A stretch of DNA of 64,000 nt from Streptomyces sp. col6 (GTDB lineage Bacteria; Actinomycetota; Actinomycetes; Streptomycetales; Streptomycetaceae), in NCBI RefSeq assembly GCF_008042035.1, contig NZ_RDBL01000006.1, positions 1,597,166 to 1,661,165 of the forward strand, in the 5' to 3' direction. Both the position numbers and the translations under genes were made by a program. How positions within the stretch are numbered: position 1 is the first letter of the stretch; each line of letters opens with the position of its first letter. Below are positions 36,852 through 46,285 of this stretch, one piece after another. The notes beneath the pieces are model-generated. The model made no database searches. It was not told the origin of the DNA and saw only the letters and a program-made list of their open reading frames with translations.

Positions 36852-39803
36852 CTACTGCTGAGGCGCTGACGGCGGCTGCTGCTGCCATCCGGTGGGCGGT
36901 ATCGGCCCCTGCAGCTCGGGGTGCGCGGACGGTCCGGACTGACCTTGCTGACCCGGCTGACCTGGCCCGCCCGGCTGGTCGGCGTGGGGCTGGGGCTGCG
37001 CGTACGGCTGCCGGCCGGCGGGCTGCTGGGCCTGCGCGGGCGGCGGCTGCTGCTGCCAGCTCTGCCCGGCGCCGGGGGCCGGCTGCGCGGGGTAGGGCTG
37101 CTGCTGGCCGCCGTACGGCTGCTGCGGGTACGGCTGACCTGGCTGCTGGGGCGCGTACGGCTGACCGGGGTACTGCGGCTGCCCCGGCTGTTGGGGCTGC
37201 TGAGGTGCGTACGGCTGCTGGCCGGCGGCCTGCTGACCGGGCGTCGGCTGTCCGGGGATCTGCTGTCCCGGAAGCTGCTGACCCGGCAGCGGCGGGGCGT
37301 ACTGCGGCGGCGGGCTGCTGCCGTCGGACGTCCACAGGCCCTGCTCCCGCTGAGCGCGCGCGAAATCCTCGGCGACGAGGGCGGAGAGGGTGAAGTACGC
37401 CTCCCGGGTCTTCGGCCGCATCATGTCGAGGTCGACCTCCGCACCGGCCGACAGGTGCTCGTCGAACGGGACGACGACCACACCGCGGCAGCGCGTCCGG
37501 AAGTGCTGGACGATGTCGTCGACGTTGATCATCTTGCCGGTCTCGCGCACCCCGGAGATGACGGTGAGGGACCGCTGCACCAGCTCCGCGTACCCGTGTG
37601 CCGACAGCCAGTCCAGGGTCGTGGAGGCACTGGAGGCGCCGTCGACCGAGGGCGTCGAGACGATGATCAGCTGATCCGCCAGGTCCAGCACGCCGCGCAT
37701 GGCGCTGTAGAGGAGACCGGTGCCCGAGTCCGTGAGGATGATCGGGTACTGCTTGCCGAGCACGTCGATCGCGCGCCGGTAGTCCTCGTCGTTGAAGGTC
37801 GTCGAAACCGCCGGGTCCACGTCGTTGGCGATGATCTCCAGACCGGAGGGCGCCTGCGAGGTGAACCGCCGGATGTCCATGTACGAGTTGAGGTGCGGGA
37901 TGGCGTGGACCAGGTCGCGGATCGTCGCCCCGGTCTCGCGCCGCACCCGGCGGCCCAGCGTCCCGGCGTCCGGGTTGGCGTCGATGGCGAGGATCTTGTC
38001 CTGCCGCTCGCTGGCCAGGGTCGCACCGAGCGCGGCGGTCGTCGTGGTCTTGCCGACCCCGCCCTTGAGGCTGATCACCGCGATCCGGTAGCAGGAGAGG
38101 ACCGGCGTACGGATGAGGTCGAGCTTGCGCTGCCGCTCCTGCTCCTCCTTCTTGCCGCCCAGCTTGAAGCGCGATGCGGCGGAGGGGCCGCGGCTGCTCC
38201 GGGTCTTCTGCTTGCCCCGGATCAGCCGGTCGGACGTGAGCTCGACCGCCGCGGTGTACCCGAGCGGGGCGCCGGGGTTCGAACGCTCGCGCTGGTCATG
38301 GGTGACCGGCGTGGGCCACGCGCTGCCCGCACGCGGGTCGACGGGCCGGCCCTGCGGCTGCTGCTGGACCTGCGCGGGGAGGTTCGGGGTACCGCCCTCG
38401 GCCGCCGGGTCCGGGGCACCCTGGGCCGGCGGCTGCGCGGCCTGCGGGAAGCCGTAGCCGCCCTGCGCCGGCGGTTGGGTGGCCGGTGGCTGCGCGGCTT
38501 CGGGCTGCGGGGCCTGCGGCTGGGGCGCCGCCGGCTGGGGGGCCGCCGGCTGGAAGGCGGGCGGCAGCGGGGGCAGACCGCCCTGCGCCGGGGCCGCCGC
38601 CCAGGGAGAGGGTGACACGTCCTGCGGCGCGCTGTCGGCCGGTACGTCACTGGGCGCCGCGTCGGGGAAGGCGTCGGAGGGCGCGGGGCTGGACGGCGGG
38701 GCGTCGGAGAGCGCGGGCTCGGACGGCTGGGCGTCGGACGGTGCGGGGTCGTACGGCTCGGCGTCGGACGGTGCGAGGTCGGAAGGCTCGGCGTCGGATG
38801 GTGCGAGGTTGGAAGGCGCGGCGTCGGACGGTTCGTCGTCGAAGGCTGAGTCGTTGACGGCCGGTGCGTTGTCGAACGCTGAGTCGTCGACCGGTTCGTC
38901 GTTGTCCGGTGCGTCGTTGTCCGTCTCCGTGGAGTCGGCCTCGGAGACGGCGGCCGCCGGGAAGCCCGCCACGGAGGCGGAGGTTTCCGGGAAGCCTGTC
39001 TCGGAAGTTCCGGCGTCGGAGAACCCGGCGTCCGAGAACCCGGCTTCGGACGAGCCCTCCTCCGCGGAGTCCGTCGCGGCGCTGCCGAGCGACACCGCCT
39101 CGGCGGGGGCCGTGTCGGACGGAACGGCGTCGACCGGTTCGGACGGGTACGGCTTGGGGCTGTACGGCGCCGGGGCATACGGCTTCGAGGACGCGGCGGC
39201 GGGCGCGAGGCCCGCCTCGTCGTCCTCGTCCTCCACGTCCACCCGCTCCGAGGAGCCTTCCGCGAGCGCGTCGGCAGGCTCCGGGGTCCCCTCCGCCTCC
39301 TCCTCCGGCTCGAAGCCGAAGACCTTGCCCGGGACGTCGTCCCGGTCGTCCGCGCCCGGCGTACCCGTCACCGCGTCGTCCGAAACGGAACCGGCGGCGG
39401 GGGAGTCGTCACCCTCGCCCTCGGAGGTGGAGGGCGCGCCGCCGTCGGCCGCCTCCCGCTCCGCGATCTCCCGCTTCAGCGCGGCGGCCGAGAACCGCAT
39501 GGTCGCGCCGCTCTCCAGGTCGCCGCTGTCGGCGGGCTCCGGCGGGGCCGGTGCCCAGTCGGGGTCGAAGCCCCGGTGCGTCACCGGCGGGGGCAGCGGC
39601 ACCGGCTCACCGCTGGGCGGCGGGGGCGGTGCCAGCGGCGCGCCCGCGCCACCCGAGGAGTCGCCCGGCGCGTTCTGCGTGTACCAGGCGGGCGGGGTGT
39701 AGTCGATGGTGAACTCACCCGTCGCGTCGGCGGGCTCCGCGTCGGACGACTCGTCGACGGGCTTGTCCCAGCCCCCGCGCATCTCGTCCCGATCGCCGTT
39801 CAC
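36852..39803 (-). CDS. EspI-like MinD/ParA-family ATPase of the ESX locus
   Basis: The protein has 983 residues from GTG 39803, which follows AGGAGGCAAA; the frame is open to 40109 but lacks a comparable site. Residues 1 to ~520 are disordered, acidic and Ser/Pro/Ala-rich, including a ten-residue tandem repeat. The MinD/ParA-type ATPase follows, with a deviant Walker [11 protein letters not shown] near residue 578, [15 protein letters not shown] and [13 protein letters not shown]. The last ~120 residues are Gln/Pro/Gly-rich. This architecture matches EspI of mycobacterial ESX systems, proposed to tune secretion to cellular ATP. It is the outermost gene of the ESX block on this side. Confidence 0.82.
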   Translation of the reverse strand: MNGDRDEMRGGWDKPVDESSDAEPADATGEFTIDYTPPAWYTQNAPGDSSGGAGAPLAPPPPPSGEPVPLPPPVTHRGFDPDWAPAPPEPADSGDLESGATMRFSAAALKREIAEREAADGGAPSTSEGEGDDSPAAGSVSDDAVTGTPGADDRDDVPGKVFGFEPEEEAEGTPEPADALAEGSSERVDVEDEDDEAGLAPAAASSKPYAPAPYSPKPYPSEPVDAVPSDTAPAEAVSLGSAATDSAEEGSSEAGFSDAGFSDAGTSETGFPETSASVAGFPAAAVSEADSTETDNDAPDNDEPVDDSAFDNAPAVNDSAFDDEPSDAAPSNLAPSDAEPSDLAPSDAEPYDPAPSDAQPSEPALSDAPPSSPAPSDAFPDAAPSDVPADSAPQDVSPSPWAAAPAQGGLPPLPPAFQPAAPQPAAPQPQAPQPEAAQPPATQPPAQGGYGFPQAAQPPAQGAPDPAAEGGTPNLPAQVQQQPQGRPVDPRAGSAWPTPVTHDQRERSNPGAPLGYTAAVELTSDRLIRGKQKTRSSRGPSAASRFKLGGKKEEQERQRKLDLIRTPVLSCYRIAVISLKGGVGKTTTTAALGATLASERQDKILAIDANPDAGTLGRRVRRETGATIRDLVHAIPHLNSYMDIRRFTSQAPSGLEIIANDVDPAVSTTFNDEDYRRAIDVLGKQYPIILTDSGTGLLYSAMRGVLDLADQLIIVSTPSVDGASSASTTLDWLSAHGYAELVQRSLTVISGVRETGKMINVDDIVQHFRTRCRGVVVVPFDEHLSAGAEVDLDMMRPKTREAYFTLSALVAEDFARAQREQGLWTSDGSSPPPQYAPPLPGQQLPGQQIPGQPTPGQQAAGQQPYAPQQPQQPGQPQYPGQPYAPQQPGQPYPQQPYGGQQQPYPAQPAPGAGQSWQQQPPPAQAQQPAGRQPYAQPQPHADQPGGPGQPGQQGQSGPSAHPELQGPIPPTGWQQQPPSAPQQ
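38671..38850 (-). repeat. Six copies of a 30-base tandem repeat in the EspI-like gene
   Basis: Units begin at 38671, 38701, 38731, 38761, 38791 and 38821, each near GCGTCGGACGGTGCGGGGTC followed by ten less conserved bases. They encode ten-residue repeats of the form [10 protein letters not shown] in the disordered N-terminal half. Confidence 0.85.
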
Positions 39804-40156
39804 TTTGCCTCCTGGTGTGGTCGAGCACCCTTGTGCCGTGGTGGGTGGGGGCGTTCCCGTAACGCGAACCGCCCGGCTCTCCCCCTGGGACGCACCTGGC
39901 CTGCCCGCAGGTTCTTCTGCCGCGTCCGGGCCCAGCCTAATCGCCATGAGGGGCGCCACGGCAGGCCGTACGGCATCGCGAATGCTGTCCCGTACGTCAC
40001 GTACTGCACCCAAGTGGGCCGAGTACGGCAAGGAATGGCCCCCAAAGCGGTCAAAGGAGCACAACTGGACGGGGGTTTGCGACTGTCTCGCCCCGGTATC
40101 GCTCAGCACCGCTCACGCGGGCCCCGGACCGGGCCGGTCTCCCGGGCGCCGGGCCG
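39804..40156. other. 353-base gene-free region upstream of the EspI-like gene
   Basis: No convincing gene on either strand. It should hold the minus-strand promoter of the EspI-like gene: TAGGCT on that strand (39939-39934) is a plausible -10 without a clear -35. GTACGT-C-ACGTAC at 39992-40004 is a perfect 6-base inverted repeat that could bind a regulator. Confidence 0.5.
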
Positions 40157-40876
40157 TCAGTCCATCCGGCGTGCGGCGCCCAGCAGTCCCGACTCGACAT
40201 CGGTCGCCCGGGTCGTCACCAGCCGGCTCTCCCGCCGCGTGCACCAGAGGGTGGCCCCGTCGTCCAGAGCGGGCAGCGTGCGGACCATGCCGGCCGGCAG
40301 ACGCATGAGGTGCGCGACCTGCTCCGCCTCCTCGGGCGACACACGCTGGACGCCCACCAGCGACGCCTCGCCCAGCAGTCCGGGCGCCGCCGGGCCCAGA
40401 TACGGCAGCAGCGTCAGCACCGACTGCCAGGGCCCGGACACGGCCCGCCCGTGCGGGGGCCGCATGCCGCAGTCGCGGACCACGACGACCGGCGAGGCCG
40501 CCGAGGCGCCGTGCGGTCGCACGCGGCCGACCTCGTGCAGCGCCACACACGCGCTGCCGCCGGCGGCCCGCGCCACATTCCTCCAGGCATGCGCCCGCCC
40601 CGTCTCCACCACCACCCGGGCACCCGTCGCCACCGCCCGCAGGGCGAACACCTGGGCCGTCCACAACCCGCCGACGAGCACGATGTCGTACGGGGACGGC
40701 CGGTTGAGGCCGAGTACGGCGGGGAAGCCCTCCTCGTCCACGCCGATCACCACTCCGTCGTCGCCCACCGGCAGGGCCAGCGACGACAGTTGCTCGGGCC
40801 CGATGGTGTAGCGCCGCCCGCGCGGCCCGACCGGCCCGAACCCCAGCCGGCCCCGCACGCGCCCGGCCGCCGCCAT
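40157..40876 (-). CDS. Conserved-looking ESX-locus protein of unknown function
   Basis: A 239-residue protein from ATG 40876. I do not recognise a named domain. It has no signal peptide or clear membrane helix; alternating strands and helices (YDIVLVGGLWTAQVFALRAV, GARVVVETGRAHAW) suggest an alpha/beta fold. Its start shares one base with the eccE stop (TGATG), so it is translationally coupled to eccE and probably belongs to the secretion machinery or its regulation. It lacks a Walker A motif. Confidence 0.7.
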   Translation of the reverse strand: MAAAGRVRGRLGFGPVGPRGRRYTIGPEQLSSLALPVGDDGVVIGVDEEGFPAVLGLNRPSPYDIVLVGGLWTAQVFALRAVATGARVVVETGRAHAWRNVARAAGGSACVALHEVGRVRPHGASAASPVVVVRDCGMRPPHGRAVSGPWQSVLTLLPYLGPAAPGLLGEASLVGVQRVSPEEAEQVAHLMRLPAGMVRTLPALDDGATLWCTRRESRLVTTRATDVESGLLGAARRMD

Positions 40877-42105
40877 CAGTGGGCCCCGCCGAGCGGCAGC
40901 GTGGCGAGCACCCCGGGCAGCTGCTCGCGGTCGAGCCGCACGAGCGACACCCGTACTCCGCGCGCGACGCGCTCCAATTCCCCGCGCGCGGTGCGAAGTT
41001 CCTCACCACTGCGCGCGCTGATCCGCAGGTGCCCGGCGGCGCAGACCTCCTGCCGGTCGCCGCGCGCCAGCGTGAGGCTGAACGTCGTGGCCAGCGCGGG
41101 GACCGAGGTGAGCAGCGCGACGAGCCGGGGCATCGGCGCGCTGCCGGAGCGCGGCCAGCGGCGCACCCAGTACGCGGTGTGCCACCGCCCGTCGCAGCTC
41201 CAGGTCCGTGAGGTCTCCCGGGTGCGGCGGACCGTCGGCGCGGAACCGCCGGCACCGGCCGTTGCCGTGGTGTCCGCACAGGCCGAGGCGGCGAGCGCCG
41301 AGCCGAGCTCCCGCTCCGTCAGCACCGTCGCACCGAACCCCGCTCCGGACAGCCGGCCGGACAACTGCTCGGCCACCCGCAGGAGACACCGCTGCGCCCC
41401 GGTGAGGCCACCGCCACGGGCCCGTACGGCCTGCGGGCAGAGTTCCGGGTCGAGCGTCAGCGTGATCCAGGTGAGGCGTACCGCCGGTGACCCGGTACGC
41501 GCCTGCAGCGGTGCGTAGTTGAGCGCGGCGGCGGAGTCGGCGGCGAGATGCGCGGCGGGGGCGGGCCGGGTGTGCTGCACGATGCGTGCCGACTCCAACC
41601 GGATGCCGTCGACGTCCATCACCTCCCGCACGAGCGCGGGCGGCAACGGCCGTACGGTCCGCTCCGCCCGCAGCACCGCGTCCGCCGCGTCGACACGGAG
41701 GACCACCGTGAGGTGCCTGCCGTCGCCGACCATGCCGGCCGGCCGCCGGTCCCGGTGGGTGAACGAGCAGGTGCGCAGGGCCGGTGCGCACTCGGTCAAC
41801 GGGGCGACCGGAGAGCCGGGATCTCCGGCCGTCGCCGGCGGCTGCGCGGCGGCCCTGCGGGTACGCATCCGCATCGCGACGACCGTACCCAGCCACGCCG
41901 GGAGCGAACGGCGGCGCCTGCGTACGACGGCGAGCACCACGAGCGCCGCGGCCGTCATCCCCGCAGGGCCGAGCAGGACCGGTCCGGCGACCCAGGCGCA
42001 CAGCAGGACGGCGCCCGCGATTTCGAACAGCACCAGCTGTTGCAATCGAAAAGTTCCGATCGGTCCCGCGCGTCGGTTCAGTCGCGCTCCACCCCTGGCC
42101 GCCAT
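40876..42105 (-). CDS. eccE: Type VII secretion protein EccE
   Basis: The protein has 409 residues from ATG 42105. Two adjacent N-terminal membrane helices (about residues 24-42 and 45-62) are followed by an Arg-rich turn and a large soluble domain, the plan of EccE in the ESX core complex. The soluble part has family-like tracts (RTCSFTHRDRRPAGMVGDG and LTWITLTLDPELCPQAV). It is divergent from eccB across 209 bases that should hold promoters in both directions. EccE is usually the least conserved core part, so its identity rests on topology and position together. Confidence 0.85.
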   Translation of the reverse strand: MAARGGARLNRRAGPIGTFRLQQLVLFEIAGAVLLCAWVAGPVLLGPAGMTAAALVVLAVVRRRRRSLPAWLGTVVAMRMRTRRAAAQPPATAGDPGSPVAPLTECAPALRTCSFTHRDRRPAGMVGDGRHLTVVLRVDAADAVLRAERTVRPLPPALVREVMDVDGIRLESARIVQHTRPAPAAHLAADSAAALNYAPLQARTGSPAVRLTWITLTLDPELCPQAVRARGGGLTGAQRCLLRVAEQLSGRLSGAGFGATVLTERELGSALAASACADTTATAGAGGSAPTVRRTRETSRTWSCDGRWHTAYWVRRWPRSGSAPMPRLVALLTSVPALATTFSLTLARGDRQEVCAAGHLRISARSGEELRTARGELERVARGVRVSLVRLDREQLPGVLATLPLGGAH

Positions 42106-42314
42106 CGTGCCCTGCCCCCGTCCGCCCGGACCCGCCCCGTGCCGCTGCCGCCCCGCCGGGGCCTCCGGCGGGACCGCTCAGCGTACCTGTCCCCGGCCAA
42201 CAGCCAGGCGCAGGAGGCATAGTGGTCGCCGACAGAGGGAAGCCCCGCCGGGGGTACGCGGGGCGAGCGGCCGTCGGTGTGCGGCACGGGCGGACAGGGA
42301 AGGCGGGCCGGGGC

Positions 42315-43841
42315 ATGGCGACCCGACGGGACGAGCTGAACGCGTACACATTTGCGAAGAGGCGCACGCTGGCCGCCTTCCTCCAGCCCTCGGCCTCCGG
42401 CTCCGACGAGGGCGCCCCGCGCCCGCTGCGCGCCGTGCTGCCGGGCGTCCTCACCGGCGCTCTGCTCCTCGCGGGCTTCGGGGCCTACGGCATGTTCCGT
42501 CCGGCCGCGCCGAAGGACTGGGACCGCCCCGGCGTCAACGTCGTCGTCGGCAAGACCTCCACCACCCGCTACGTGGTCCTCACCACCGGCCGGGGCACCC
42601 ATCGCCGTACCCGGCTGCACCCGGTGCTGAACCTCGCGTCGGCCCGGCTGCTGCTCGCCCCGGACAGCTACGGCGTCGTTCAGGTCGCCGACGACGTCCT
42701 CGACGCGGGCAAGCCGCCACGCGGCCCGGTGCTGGGCATTCCGTACGCCCCCGACCGGCTCCCCGGCAAGGAGGACGCGGGCACCGCCAAGCGGTGGGCC
42801 GTCTGCGTACGGCAAGGAGGCGGCGAGGAGGCCGATGTGGAGAAGGCCGGCTTCGTCCTCGCCGCCCGCGACCACCGGCTGACCGAGGGCCCGGACCGGC
42901 TCACCGGTGGCCAGGTGCTCTACGTGCGGGATCCACGCGGCACCCGGTACCTCGTCGACGCCCGGGGCACCAAATACCGCGTCGACGAACGGTCCGCCGA
43001 CCGAGGACACCTCACCGACGCCCTGGTCGGCGGCGCCCCGCCGAGACCCGTCACCGGCGACTGGCTCGCAACCCTGCACACGGGCAGCCCGGTCGCCTTC
43101 CCCGTGGTCCCCGGGCGGGCCGGCGCCCCGGCCCGCGTCGAGGGCCACCTGTCCGCGCGCCAGAACCGGATCGGCGCGGTGCTGCGGACCAGGACCGGCG
43201 CGGGCACCGCCTACCACGTGGTGCTCGGCGGACGGGTCCAGCGGGTCTCGGAGTTCACCGCCTGGCTGCTCATCAACTCCCCGCAGACCGCCGCCCTCGA
43301 CCAGGCCGGCGCGGCGTACCCCGCCGGCCTCCAGGACTTCGTGCCCGACCCCGCGCCCTTCGCGGGCCAGGCCGCGCACTGGCCCGCGCACCGGGCCGTC
43401 CGGGTCGACAGCACCCGCCGGAACACGGTCTGCTCCGTACTGCGCGGGACCGACGGCGAGGGCCGCACCACCCTGAGCACCTGGGCGGGCACCGCGTACC
43501 CCGCGTCCGTCGGCGCGGGCGGCACGAGCACGTACGTGACCCCCGGCAGTGGGCTCCTGTACACCCAGGTGCGAGGCAGGCAGACCAGGCCCGACGGATC
43601 ACTCTTCCTGGTGACGGACACCGGATTGAGGTACGCGGTTCAGGGGAACGGCGACGGCGAAACCAGCCGCCTCGCGCCCGACGACCGGCCCCACGGAGGG
43701 TTGGCGCAGGGCAACGAGGCGCAGATCCGGCTCGGCTACGGCCGGGTGCGACCCGCCCTCGTACCGGCCGCGTGGTCGGAGTTCCTTCCCCGGGGCCCAC
43801 GCCTCGACACCAGCGGCGCGCGCCGCCCGCAGGGTTCCTGA
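42315..43841 (+). CDS. eccB: Type VII secretion protein EccB
   Basis: The protein has 508 residues from ATG 42315. The family N-terminus RRDELNAYTFAKRRTLAAFLQPSASGSDEGAPRPL is immediately recognisable (cited in parts: RRDELNAYTF, RTLAAFLQP, EGAPRPL), followed by one membrane helix (about 41-62) and a large extracytoplasmic domain made of repeats, as in solved EccB structures. The open frame starts at 41784 but overlaps eccE on the other strand. EccB spans the membrane in the ESX core complex. mycP starts 22 bases after its stop, so the two are likely co-transcribed. Confidence 0.94.
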   Translation: MATRRDELNAYTFAKRRTLAAFLQPSASGSDEGAPRPLRAVLPGVLTGALLLAGFGAYGMFRPAAPKDWDRPGVNVVVGKTSTTRYVVLTTGRGTHRRTRLHPVLNLASARLLLAPDSYGVVQVADDVLDAGKPPRGPVLGIPYAPDRLPGKEDAGTAKRWAVCVRQGGGEEADVEKAGFVLAARDHRLTEGPDRLTGGQVLYVRDPRGTRYLVDARGTKYRVDERSADRGHLTDALVGGAPPRPVTGDWLATLHTGSPVAFPVVPGRAGAPARVEGHLSARQNRIGAVLRTRTGAGTAYHVVLGGRVQRVSEFTAWLLINSPQTAALDQAGAAYPAGLQDFVPDPAPFAGQAAHWPAHRAVRVDSTRRNTVCSVLRGTDGEGRTTLSTWAGTAYPASVGAGGTSTYVTPGSGLLYTQVRGRQTRPDGSLFLVTDTGLRYAVQGNGDGETSRLAPDDRPHGGLAQGNEAQIRLGYGRVRPALVPAAWSEFLPRGPRLDTSGARRPQGS

Positions 43842-43863
43842 CGGCCGAGGAGAACGAGGCCCC

Positions 43864-45051
43864 ATGACGTACCGGACGACGAAGAGGCTGGGCGCGGCCC
43901 TTGCCGTGTTCACTGCCCTGGCCTCCGCCCAGCCGGCACGCGGGGCCACCGGTCCGGACGGAGGCGGGTGCGCCTTCCCGGCGAAGCGGCAGTTCGAGGG
44001 CCGCCCCTGGCCGTTGCAGCGTGTGCTCCTGGACGAGCTGTGGCACGACACCCGGGGCGAAGGCGTCCGCGTCGCCGTCATCGACACCGGGGTGGACAAC
44101 ACCCATCCGCAGCTCGCCGGCGCGGTCGACGCCTCCGCCGGCGCCGACACACTGGGCGGCGGTGACGGCACCGACGACGCGGTGGGCCACGGCACCGAGG
44201 TCGCCGGCATCATCGCCGCCCGCCCCCGCGAAGGGACCGGCTTCGTCGGGCTCGCCCCCGGGGCGACCGTCCTCCCCGTCCGCCAGAACGACACGCGGGA
44301 CAGCGGCACCGACGCGTCGATGGCCGCGGCGATCCTCCACGCCGTCGCCCGGGGCGCCCAGGTCATCAACATCTCCCAGGAGACCACCCGGCCGCAGAGC
44401 CCCGGCTCGGTCCTGGCCCGCGCGGTCGCCGAGGCCGTCCGCCGGGACATCGTGGTCGTCGCCTCCGCCGGCAACGACGGCGCGGACGGCACCCGCACGC
44501 CCACCTATCCCGCCGCCTTCGACGGCGTCCTCGCCGTCGGCGCGTCCGGCCGTGACAACGAACGCGCCCCCTTCTCCCGGCCCGGGAGCTTCGTCGACGT
44601 CGCCGCGCCGGGCGTCGACATCGTCTCCACCGTTCCCGGACGCGGTCACTGCGCCGACAGCGGAACGAGCTTCTCCGCCCCGTACGTCAGCGCGGTCGCC
44701 GCACTGATGCGCGCCAGGTACCCGCGCTGGACGGCCCGGCAGATCGCCGCCCGTATCGAACAGACCGCGGAACGCTCCGTCAACGGCCGTGACGACTTCG
44801 TCGGATGGGGTGTAGTCGACCCGGTCCGCGCACTCTCCGGGGACGACGCCCCGCAGGACGCCCCGCACCCCGACACGCCGCCCGCCGGCGTCCGGGCACC
44901 CGACCCGGCGCCCCTGTCCGCGGCGGATACCCGGGAGGAGCGCGACCGGCGCTACGCCGCCTGGGCCATGGCCCTCACGCTCCTGCTGACCGGTGCGGTG
45001 GCGGGCGCGGCGGCCGTCGCCCGGGACCTGCGCGGACGTCGTACGAGGTGA
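43864..45051 (+). CDS. mycP: Mycosin (type VII secretion-associated subtilisin-like protease)
   Basis: The protein has 395 residues from ATG 43864. A signal peptide (cut near residue 27) leads to an S8-family protease with Asp74 in VIDTGVD, His109 in GHGTEVAGI, the oxyanion Asn204 in SAGND, and Ser269 in SGTSFSAP. A C-terminal membrane helix (about 372-392) with a basic tail anchors it, the standard mycosin topology. Mycosins stabilise the ESX membrane complex and cut some substrates. It lies between eccB and the two WXG100 genes. Confidence 0.95.
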   Translation: MTYRTTKRLGAALAVFTALASAQPARGATGPDGGGCAFPAKRQFEGRPWPLQRVLLDELWHDTRGEGVRVAVIDTGVDNTHPQLAGAVDASAGADTLGGGDGTDDAVGHGTEVAGIIAARPREGTGFVGLAPGATVLPVRQNDTRDSGTDASMAAAILHAVARGAQVINISQETTRPQSPGSVLARAVAEAVRRDIVVVASAGNDGADGTRTPTYPAAFDGVLAVGASGRDNERAPFSRPGSFVDVAAPGVDIVSTVPGRGHCADSGTSFSAPYVSAVAALMRARYPRWTARQIAARIEQTAERSVNGRDDFVGWGVVDPVRALSGDDAPQDAPHPDTPPAGVRAPDPAPLSAADTREERDRRYAAWAMALTLLLTGAVAGAAAVARDLRGRRTR

Positions 45052-45129
45052 GCCGGAGAACCCCGGCGGGCCCGCTCGGCGAGCCCGCGCGGCGCCTCCG
45101 CGGTGGCCGGGGCGGGGCGCCGGACTGAC

Positions 45130-45135
45130 TAGCCT
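45130..45135 (+). promoter_or_regulatory. Candidate -10 element for the WXG100 gene pair
   Basis: TAGCCT lies 34 bases before the esxB-like ATG; no clear -35 precedes it. In Streptomyces coelicolor these genes are reported to respond to the developmental regulator BldD; I could not identify a matching site here. Confidence 0.35.
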
Positions 45136-45169
45136 GAGCCGCCTGAACGGCCCAGCGAGAGGACCCCAT

Positions 45170-45520
45170 ATGACAAGCCCCGCCAGTGGATTCGCGCTTG
45201 CCGACGATCCGGTCGTCCAGGCCAGGAACAAGATCGTCCACACCGCCGAGGCGGTGTCGCGCCAGGCCCGGGAGCTGGCCGACGTCCTCGCGACGGTCGG
45301 GGCCGGCTGGACCGGTGCCGGCGCCTCCGGATTCACCTCCGCCCAGCTAGTCGTCAACGAGGACCACGACGAGATCCGCCGCCTGCTCGGCGTACTGCTG
45401 CACGCCGTGGACGGCACCCGCAACCTCAGCAACGCCAACGACGAGGAGGTCCGCGCGGCCTTCAAGGCGGTACGGGAACCGGCCTCCGCGGGCGGCTCCT
45501 CCGCCCTCAACGGCGTCTGA
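45170..45520 (+). CDS. esxB: WXG100-family ESX substrate, EsxB-like
   Basis: A 116-residue helical-hairpin protein from ATG 45170 (GAGAGGA upstream). The WXG turn is Trp47-Thr48-Gly49 in the middle, with long helices on each side, the family plan. It is somewhat longer than the standard ~100 residues, with a Ser/Gly-rich tail. It likely forms a heterodimer with the next gene's product and is exported by EccC. The C-terminal part lacks a clear YxxxD/E motif, whereas its partner has one. Naming A versus B follows gene order and could be swapped. Confidence 0.88.
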   Translation: MTSPASGFALADDPVVQARNKIVHTAEAVSRQARELADVLATVGAGWTGAGASGFTSAQLVVNEDHDEIRRLLGVLLHAVDGTRNLSNANDEEVRAAFKAVREPASAGGSSALNGV

Positions 45521-45558
45521 ACCGGACGCCGTACCCCCACACGACCAGAGGAAACCCG

Positions 45559-45864
45559 ATGGGGCACGACCCGCACACCAAGGTCAGGTACGAGAGCGTC
45601 CAGGAGGTCGCCAACCGCATCCGCGCGGTCTCGCGGAACATCTGCCGGGACCTGGAGGAGATGGACGGCGCGCTCAAGGTCGTCACCGACACCTGGGACG
45701 GCCAGGCACACGCCGAGTACGTGACCCTCCAGCACAAGTACCGGAACAAGGCGGACCACATGAGGGGCCGGCTGGAAGAGGTCGCGAGGCTCATCGAGAC
45801 CGGCAAGGACCACTACCGGGCCACGGACCTGCGCTCCTCACGCCTGTTCACCGAGGCCTACTGA
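45559..45864 (+). CDS. esxA: WXG100-family ESX substrate, EsxA-like
   Basis: A 101-residue protein from ATG 45559 with AGAGGAAA upstream. The WXG turn is Trp46-Asp47-Gly48. The C-terminal tail carries Tyr86-Arg-Ala-Thr-Asp90, a YxxxD secretion signal recognised by EccC-type motors. It follows the EsxB-like gene by 38 bases and is probably co-expressed. In Streptomyces such a pair has been linked to sporulation and secretion through the ESX system. Confidence 0.9.
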   Translation: MGHDPHTKVRYESVQEVANRIRAVSRNICRDLEEMDGALKVVTDTWDGQAHAEYVTLQHKYRNKADHMRGRLEEVARLIETGKDHYRATDLRSSRLFTEAY

Positions 45865-45892
45865 GCCGGGCCGGGAGGGCCGGACACACGAA

Positions 45893-45918
45893 GGGGCACG
45901 TTCACCCGAACGTGCCCC
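45893..45918. terminator. Bidirectional terminator between esxA and the DUF397 gene
   Basis: A perfect 10-bp stem (45893-45902 with 45909-45918) with one more closing pair, lying between convergent genes. Confidence 0.75.
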
Positions 45919-45937
45919 ACGCGTACCCCGGCCCCCA

Positions 45938-46171
45938 CTAGTTCAGGTCGAACTCGCCGTCCCTGGCACCCAGGACGAAGGCATGCCACTCAGCCTCCGT
46001 GTACCTGAGCACGGTGTCCGGGTCCAACGAGGACCGCATGGCCACCCCACCGCCGGGAAGGTGCGCGATCTCGACGCGCTCCTCGTCCTGCTCGGTCCCG
46101 GGCGCACTCGTCCACTCCACCCCGGAGATGTCGCGTGCGTACAGCTCGTCCTTCTCCGCCTGCGTGCCCAT
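45938..46171 (-). CDS. DUF397 domain protein
   Basis: A 77-residue protein from ATG 46171, placed by GGAACC-type bases upstream and by the standard family body: SGVEWTSAPG, ERVEIAHLPGGGVAMRSS and LRYTEAEWHAFVLGARDGEFDLN. DUF397 proteins are abundant in Streptomyces and usually lie next to an XRE-family regulator, with which some act in developmental control. Here there is no such partner; the gene lies inside the ESX locus, convergent with esxA and downstream of eccC. Confidence 0.9.
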   Translation of the reverse strand: MGTQAEKDELYARDISGVEWTSAPGTEQDEERVEIAHLPGGGVAMRSSLDPDTVLRYTEAEWHAFVLGARDGEFDLN

Positions 46172-46285
46172 CGTGAGGGTTCCTTTCCGTACCTGGCTCT
46201 GCACGGCACCGTACAGGCAACGCGGCGGCGGGGAAGCCGGTCCGCCGAACCCCGGCGACCGGTCGCTTCCCCGCCCCGGCAACGC

